From the NCBI GenBank assembly GCA_945883565.1, contig CAMCXO010000017.1:1-56093 (forward strand): DNA of 56,093 nt, written 5' to 3'. This document shows positions 51,198 to 56,093 of the stretch, piece after piece. A model generated the notes under the pieces. The model saw only the letters and a program-made list of their open reading frames with translations, was not told the origin of the DNA and made no database searches. Position 1 is the first letter of the stretch, and each line of letters starts with the position of its first letter. Made by a program: the position numbers and the translations under genes. The DNA is from Chryseobacterium gleum (lineage in GTDB: Bacteria; Bacteroidota; Bacteroidia; Flavobacteriales; Schleiferiaceae).

Positions 51198-52139
51198 TTA
51201 CAAAAACCTTGGGTTGCGATAACTACCTTTCTCACGCGGTGGTACTTCAATTTTAAAGCAGTAACCAAGCATGAGTTCATGGCTTCCAGAACTGTAAGCA
51301 CTAAGACCCGATAACGTGATATCATACGAATAACTTAACTTAAGGGTTGGGGTGATATAGTAACCTGCCATAACTGCCATTGCATCTTGTGTGCGGTAAG
51401 AAACGCCACCCCAGATGCGGTTATTGTACATGGCGTTTACATTTATATCAGCAGCAAATGGTCCTGCTAAGTCGGTTTTGGCTAAAAAAGCAGGTAGAAT
51501 AGCCCAATTTGTATTCGGAATGTAAAAATTGTAGCCTCCCATTAAGTAATAATGTCGCTTTCCACGGAATAAAAATTCGCCTCCAAAGTTATTCCCTAAT
51601 GTAAACCCTCCTTCAATTAATCTTGTGCTGGAAATACCACCCCAAAAGGTTTCGCTTTCGTAGTAAACTCCAAAATTCATATCTGGTGCCAAAGCCGTGC
51701 TTCCACTTGCACCTAAGAATGGATCGTTTGAGTTGTTATCGGGGGTAATCCATTCACCCGAGGTGAGCGACTTGTTTTTAAAATCGACCATCAAACCAAG
51801 TCCAAGTTTACCATTGCCAAGTTGGGCTTGGTAAGCATAAGCCAATCCAACACTAATATCTTGAAAAAAGCCAATTTGGTCGTTCGTAATAATCAGCCCT
51901 AAACCCCCATGCAGAAACTTAATAGGTATATCTGCGTTAAAATTTTGTGTGGTTGGGGCGTTTTCAAAGCCCACCCATTGGCTCCTATGTAACAAATCAA
52001 GGCAAATGCTGCCTCTACTTCCTGCATATCCTGGGTTGTAGAGCAGGCGGTTTTGCATGAATTGGGTAAATTGAACATCTTGTTGAGCCTTTAAGGCCAG
52101 TGTAGAGAACAAAATGTATCCCCAAATGATTTTCTTCAT
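51198..52139 (-). CDS. PorP/SprF-family outer-membrane protein
   Basis: I take ATG 52139 (MKKIIWGYILFSTLALKAQQ, a clean signal peptide) over ATG 52157; this gives 313 residues. The mature start DVQFTQFMQNRLLYNPGYAG is the family signature, and glycine-rich barrel strands follow to the end. PorP/SprF proteins are barrels that help anchor type B T9SS substrates. Genomes often hold many paralogues, and this one, next to gldK, is the core copy type. The 298 bp upstream to the rpsA terminator hold no gene; a TATCTTTA box lies at 52186-52179 on this strand. Confidence 0.93.
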   Translation of the reverse strand: MKKIIWGYILFSTLALKAQQDVQFTQFMQNRLLYNPGYAGSRGSICLDLLHRSQWVGFENAPTTQNFNADIPIKFLHGGLGLIITNDQIGFFQDISVGLAYAYQAQLGNGKLGLGLMVDFKNKSLTSGEWITPDNNSNDPFLGASGSTALAPDMNFGVYYESETFWGGISSTRLIEGGFTLGNNFGGEFLFRGKRHYYLMGGYNFYIPNTNWAILPAFLAKTDLAGPFAADINVNAMYNNRIWGGVSYRTQDAMAVMAGYYITPTLKLSYSYDITLSGLSAYSSGSHELMLGYCFKIEVPPREKGSYRNPRFL

Positions 52140-52437
52140 ACGTCTGGTTTTCGTCACCTAAAGTGCAATAAATGCCGCTAAAGATAGAGAAAATGGGGCT
52201 TACAGCATTTTTTTAACATTTGAAGATTAAAAAGTAGCCTGGAATTTGATTTTAAATTGACTTAACGCCAAAGAATAGAGTGCATACCTCTCTAATTCAG
52301 TTTATTGTAAGTTATATATTTGGATTGAGAAAATAGCGGAATGGGAGCGCAAATCTTAACTCTGAGTAATTCGGAGAGAATAATACTCGAAATAATAGTC
52401 GTCGTTTTGGAATGAAAAAGCGTTTTGGTTCAAATCG

Positions 52438-52472
52438 TTCAAAAAAAAATCCCCGGAACATTCCGGGGATTG
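52438..52472 (-). terminator. strong terminator after rpsA
   Basis: AATCCCCGGAA/TTCCGGGGATT, an 11-bp perfect stem, is followed by nine T's on the minus strand, about 30 bp behind the rpsA stop. Confidence 0.92.
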
Positions 52473-52501
52473 ACAGTTAACCATTGAAACAATAAATTGA
52501 G

Positions 52502-54508
52502 TTATTTATCGCCGGCGTTTTCTTTTGCTTCCATTTCGGCCTTTAGTTGAGAAAGTGCATCGATATCACCTAAAGTAGAGCGTTCTACATTAGATTGAAT
52601 TTTCTTAACTGCTTTACCAGTGGCCTCATTTTCGATAGCATCAGCAGCGGCTTTTGCATCTGTATGCATGCGGCTATGACTTAGAACCACTCTACGATTT
52701 TCACGATTAAACTCAATTACTTTGAAGTCTGCTACTTCTCCAACTTTGAGGTTGTTGCCATCTTCTTTACCCATTTGACGACCAGGAACAAAGGCTTCAA
52801 TTCCGAGGTTTTCGATTATTACATTGGCACCTTTGTCGAATACTTCGGTAATTTTAGCACTCAATACACTGCCTTCTTCCAACAGTGTAGCATATGTATC
52901 CCAAGGGTTGTCTTCCACTTGCTTGTGCCCAAGACTAAACTTTCGGTTTTCGGTGTCAATTTCCAGAACAACCACATCAAGAACACTTCCTACAGAAGTG
53001 AATTCGCCTGGGTGCTTCACTTTCTTCGTCCAACTTAAATCGGAAATATGGATCAGCCCATCGATACCTTCTTCGAGTTCAACAAAAACGCCAAAGTTGG
53101 TGAAGTTTCGTACTGTACCTCTGTGGCGGCTGTTTATTGGGTATTTATTGGTGATGTCGGTCCATGGATCCACACTTAACTGCTTCATACCTAGCGACAT
53201 TTTACGCTCTTCGAGGTCTAATGCAAGAATTACACATTCTACTGTATCACCTACCTTAACAAAATCTTGAGCGCTTCGCAAATGGGTGCTCCATGACATT
53301 TCTGAAACATGTATTAAACCTTCAACACCTGGAATAATTTCCACAAATGCACCATAGTCTGCAATTACAACCACTTTGCCTTTAATTTTGTTGCCTACGG
53401 CCAAGTTTTTGTCTAATTGTTCCCAAGGATGTGGTTCCAGTTGCTTAATGCCTAACTGAATGCGTGTTTTTCCTTCATCAAAGTCGAGAATAACGACATT
53501 TATATTTTGATCAAGTTCTAGCATTTCACTTGGGTGGGTTACACGGCTCCAGCTCAAATCTGTAATGTGTACCAAGCCATCTACACCTCCGAGATCTATA
53601 AATACTCCGTAAGAGGTTATGTTTTTAACAACCCCTTCGAGAACTTGTCCTTTCTCAAGTTTCGAAATAATTTCTTTCTTCTGTTCTTCAAGGTCAGCTT
53701 CGATAAGGGCTTTGTGCGAAACCACTACATTTTTAAATTCGTGATTGATTTTCACAATCCTAAATTCCATGGTTTTCCCAACATAAACATCGTAATCGCG
53801 AATAGGTTTTACATCGATTTGAGAACCAGGCAAGAAAGCCTCTATTCCGAATACATCTACAATCATACCGCCTTTGGTACGGCATTTAACGAAGCCATTT
53901 ACGATTTCTTCGTTGGTGAATGCATCGTTTACACGATCCCAAGCTTTAATTTGTCTGGCTTTTCTGTGAGAGAGTACCAGTTGTCCGTTTTTATCTTCCA
54001 ATTTATCAACTAGAACCTCTACATCGTCTCCCACATTTAATTGAGGGTTGTAGCGGAATTCGTTCAGTGAAACCACGCCTTCACTTTTGGAATCAATATC
54101 GATAATGGCTTCGCGGTCTGTAAGAGCCACTACTTTACCAATAACTACTTGATGTTCGGTTATTGAAGGAAGAGTCGCATACATTTGCTCCATTTCTGCT
54201 CTTAGAGCTCTACCTCCAGGGCCACTAATTCCTGTCTCCAATGCGTCCCAATCGAGTTCCTCTGGGGCATCGTCTTCAACAGAGATTGGAAGACTTAAAT
54301 CATCTTCATTATTATCAGTTTCTTCAACCATTTCTGTTGATTGGGCTGAAACTTCTAAAGTCTCTTCAGTTTCGGTTGTCTCTTGAATTTGACTCTCAGA
54401 ATCAACAATTTCAGTAGAAACTGAATTTTCTGCTGACATTTCCGTTACCGGATTTTCGATGGAGTTCACCTCGGTTTGCTCCAAATTTTTATTAGTCTCT
54501 TCAGACAT
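52502..54508 (-). CDS. rpsA: 30S ribosomal protein S1 with acidic N-terminal extension
   Basis: The 668-residue product has six S1 domains from about residue 120 (e.g. GKVVALTDREAIIDIDSKSE, GVVKNITSYGVFIDLGGVDG, GTVRNFTNFGVFVELEEGID). The first ~105 residues are an extension very rich in E, T and S (EEDDLSLPISVEDDAPEELD-like composition), longer than in most Bacteroidota S1. S1 helps mRNA bind the 30S subunit. Since Bacteroidota rarely use Shine-Dalgarno pairing, it is important for start selection. The C-terminus also carries a charged tail (LKAEMEAKENAGDK). Confidence 0.97.
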   Translation of the reverse strand: MSEETNKNLEQTEVNSIENPVTEMSAENSVSTEIVDSESQIQETTETEETLEVSAQSTEMVEETDNNEDDLSLPISVEDDAPEELDWDALETGISGPGGRALRAEMEQMYATLPSITEHQVVIGKVVALTDREAIIDIDSKSEGVVSLNEFRYNPQLNVGDDVEVLVDKLEDKNGQLVLSHRKARQIKAWDRVNDAFTNEEIVNGFVKCRTKGGMIVDVFGIEAFLPGSQIDVKPIRDYDVYVGKTMEFRIVKINHEFKNVVVSHKALIEADLEEQKKEIISKLEKGQVLEGVVKNITSYGVFIDLGGVDGLVHITDLSWSRVTHPSEMLELDQNINVVILDFDEGKTRIQLGIKQLEPHPWEQLDKNLAVGNKIKGKVVVIADYGAFVEIIPGVEGLIHVSEMSWSTHLRSAQDFVKVGDTVECVILALDLEERKMSLGMKQLSVDPWTDITNKYPINSRHRGTVRNFTNFGVFVELEEGIDGLIHISDLSWTKKVKHPGEFTSVGSVLDVVVLEIDTENRKFSLGHKQVEDNPWDTYATLLEEGSVLSAKITEVFDKGANVIIENLGIEAFVPGRQMGKEDGNNLKVGEVADFKVIEFNRENRRVVLSHSRMHTDAKAAADAIENEATGKAVKKIQSNVERSTLGDIDALSQLKAEMEAKENAGDK

Positions 54509-54621
54509 GAATTTACATTGTATCTTGCATCCTACCCAATTGATACGCAGCTAGAGGCAAGAGTTATTGTACTTTTGTTTCATTCCCTAATTCGCAATTG
54601 GGTGCCACCGAAAAAGGGTGG

Positions 54622-54629
54622 CAAAGTTA
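54622..54629 (-). promoter_or_regulatory. candidate -7 box of rpsA
   Basis: Minus-strand TAACTTTG, preceded by TAGC and followed by CC, fits TAnnTTTG. It implies a ~105-nt leader before ATG 54508. No clear -33 TTG is visible. Confidence 0.45.
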
Positions 54630-54689
54630 GCTAAATTATTGTTTCTAAGAATACATAGTTAAAATAATGAAGGTCCGCTTGCATAAAGA

Positions 54690-55129
54690 GACAGCTCTTA
54701 TCAATTTTTCTGCCGACGTTTTAAATTTTTTCACTGACTTCAAGCCTTCAACTACTGGCTTTTAACATTCCCGCGCCGAGGTCACACACTTCCGCGCCAG
54801 CATCACATACACCCGGGTCAAGGTCACTCATTCTCGCATCGGCATCAAACACTCCCGGGCCGAGGTCACAAACTTCCGCGTCGGCATCACATACTCCCGC
54901 GTCGGCATCACATACTCCCGGGCCGAGGTCATACATTCCCGTGCCGAGGTCACAAACTTCCGCGTCGGCATCACATACTCCCGCGTCGAGGTCATACACT
55001 CCCGCGCCTGCATCAAACGCTCCTGTGCCAAGGTCATACTTTCCCGGACCGAGGTCACAAACTTCCGCGTCGGCATTACATACTCCCGCGCCTAGGTCAA
55101 ACCGTCCCGCACCAGCATCGAACAGTCAA
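54690..55129. repeat. 21-bp tandem array (about 21 units)
   Basis: From 54773 to 55129 there are 17 units of exactly 21 bp. They alternate between two types, GCGTCGGCATCACATACTCC(C) and GGGCCGAGGTCACAAACTTC(C). Four diverged units in the same phase precede them (from ~54690); they resemble the sub-units of the 105-bp repeat to the right. Because 21 is divisible by three, several frames stay open on both strands and encode heptapeptide repeats (VCDADAE, VCDLGPG or VMPTREY, VTSAREC). I do not treat these frames as supported genes. Confidence 0.9.
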
Positions 55130-55950
55130 AAGTTGACTTCGAGCATTCATTAATAGGCATTTTCAATTTTTTTACCGACGTTTTCAAAATTTCGACAGAC
55201 TTCAAACCTTCCCGCGCCGGCATCAAACACCCATTATTTGACTTCGAGCATTTATTAATAGGCATGTTCAATTTTTTTACCGACGTTTTCAAAATTTCGA
55301 CAGACTTCAAACCTTCCCGCACCGGCATCGAACAGCCATTATTTGGCTTCAAGCATTCATTAATGGACATTTTCAATTTTTTTACCCGCGTTTTCAAAAT
55401 TTCGACAGACTTCAAACCTTCCCTCACCGGCATCGAACAGTCAAAAGTTGACTTCGAGCATTCATTACTAGGCATCTTCAATTTTTTTACCGACGTTTTC
55501 AAATTATCAATAGACCTCAAACTTTCCTGCGCCGGCATCAAACACCCATTATTTGGCTTCGAGCATTCATTAATTGGCATTTTCAATTTTTTTACCGGCG
55601 TTTTCAAATTATCAATAGATTTCAAACTTTCCCACGCTGGCACCGAACAATCATAATTTGGCTTCGAGCTTTCATTAACAGGCATTTTCAATTTTTTTAC
55701 GAGCGTTTTCAAATTATCAATAGATTTCAAACTTTCCCACGCTGGCACCGAACAATCATAATTTGGCTTCGAACTTTCATTAACAGGCATTTTCAATTTT
55801 TTTACGAGCGTTTTCAAATTACCAACAGACTTCAAACCTTCCCGCACTGTCATCGAACAGTCATTAGTCGGCTTCAAGCTTTCATTCAAAGGCGTTTTCA
55901 ATTTTTTTACCAGCGTCTTCAATTTATCTACAGCCTTCGAATGCTCAACG
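55130..55950. repeat. 105-bp higher-order repeat (5 x 21 bp), eight copies
   Basis: The anchor GGCATTTTCAATTTTTTTAC (or variant) recurs at 55156, 55261, 55366, 55471, 55576, 55681, 55786 and 55891, exactly 105 bp apart each time. Each 105-bp unit divides into five 21-mers that share the pattern N6-GRC-N-TC-N-A with the simple 21-bp array next door. Substitutions are common; length changes are absent. The minus strand has an open frame from TTG 56078 to 55092 with 35-residue repeats (e.g. KTSVKKLKMPINEC). Its weak start makes it doubtful as a gene. Confidence 0.9.
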
Positions 55951-55965
55951 GCCCACACCGATAAC

Positions 55966-55993
55966 GTAGAGACAGGGCATGCCCTGTCTCTAC
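55966..55993. repeat. perfect 28-bp palindrome
   Basis: GTAGAGACAGGGCA is followed directly by its own reverse complement. Palindromes of this GTAGAGAC..GTCTCTAC form are, as I recall, common dispersed repeats in several phyla. It lies between the 105-bp array and the 43-bp motif. Confidence 0.85.
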
Positions 55994-56008
55994 AATCGCC
56001 CATGCAAT

Positions 56009-56051
56009 CGCCCAAAAGATTAACCAATTGAAGAAATTCAGTAGCCGCAGG
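56009..56051 (-). repeat. 43-bp dispersed motif, copy 2 (inverted)
   Basis: On the minus strand it starts CCTGCGGCTACTGAATTTCT and ends GGTTAATCTTTTGGGCG. It matches 5817-5859 with four differences. Together with the palindrome it caps the right side of the 21/105-bp arrays; the window ends 42 bp later. Confidence 0.75.
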
Positions 56052-56093
56052 TCTAGAAAAATCAATCCTAACACCCAAATCACTATAAAAAAA

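Noticed and set aside
54748-55153. three overlapping heptapeptide-repeat ORFs on both strands
   Set aside because: All arise from the 21-bp array; no start signals or non-repeat protein sequence support them.
55092-56078. 328-codon minus-strand gene with 35-residue repeats
   Set aside because: The start is TTG in a dispersed motif, and other frames are also open because the period is divisible by three. I list it only as a possibility in the repeat entry.

Overview
The window comes from a Bacteroidota chromosome, most likely of the Flavobacteriales type. It carries a complete gldK-gldL-gldM-gldN block with a PorP/SprF gene (type IX secretion and gliding core). A giant secreted protein ends in a type A T9SS sorting domain. 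Several genes are preceded by TAnnTTTG promoter -7 boxes, and the DnaG primase lacks the usual zinc cysteines. I cannot name the genus from sequence alone.

Left accessory region (1-6.3 kb): a partial BspA-like (DUF285) surface protein runs off the left edge. It is followed on the minus strand by a ClbS/DfsB-family protein, a viroplasmin-type RNase HI, a decayed group II intron 3' end (domains V-VI), an inactivated hsdR fragment, an AlbA/Schlafen-type ATP-binding protein and a truncated-looking XRE regulator. I read this as the wreck of a type I restriction-modification island. From 5.1 to 6.2 kb there is no convincing gene. Instead there are four REP-like palindromes, a 22-bp tandem array, and a 43-bp motif that recurs inverted at the far right end of the window.

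Envelope and housekeeping region (6.3-24 kb): a small membrane protein and an RCC1-propeller protein, an F420-type NADP reductase-like protein, a secreted pair (LPP20/FlgT-like protein plus PEGA-FGE protein), a structured GC-rich intergenic stretch, typA, a five-PAS response-regulator protein lacking a kinase ATPase domain, an aldo/keto reductase, and a 1519-residue protein made of two tandem 5'-nucleotidase units.

Polysaccharide region (24-31.4 kb): an O-antigen ligase/polymerase-like protein with a secreted partner faces a plus-strand cluster of five glycosyltransferases, two of which are tandem paralogues.

Core region (31.4-54.5 kb): an HTH protein and a small secreted protein. A minus-strand operon follows with a two-TM protein, a CCA-adding enzyme, a pRiA4b ORF-3-like protein, polyprenyl synthetase and dnaG. 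Next come a tail-specific protease overlapping an orphan OppC-type permease, an M16 peptidase, an ABC-F ATPase, a DUF983 protein, an FAD oxidoreductase, the porP-gldKLMN operon, and rpsA with an acidic N-terminal extension.

Right end (54.7-56.1 kb): about 1.25 kb of strict 21-bp periodicity. It contains 17 simple 21-bp units and then eight 105-bp (5 x 21) higher-order units without a single length change. A perfect 28-bp palindrome and the inverted copy of the 43-bp motif follow. This repeat system is the least explained structure in the window.
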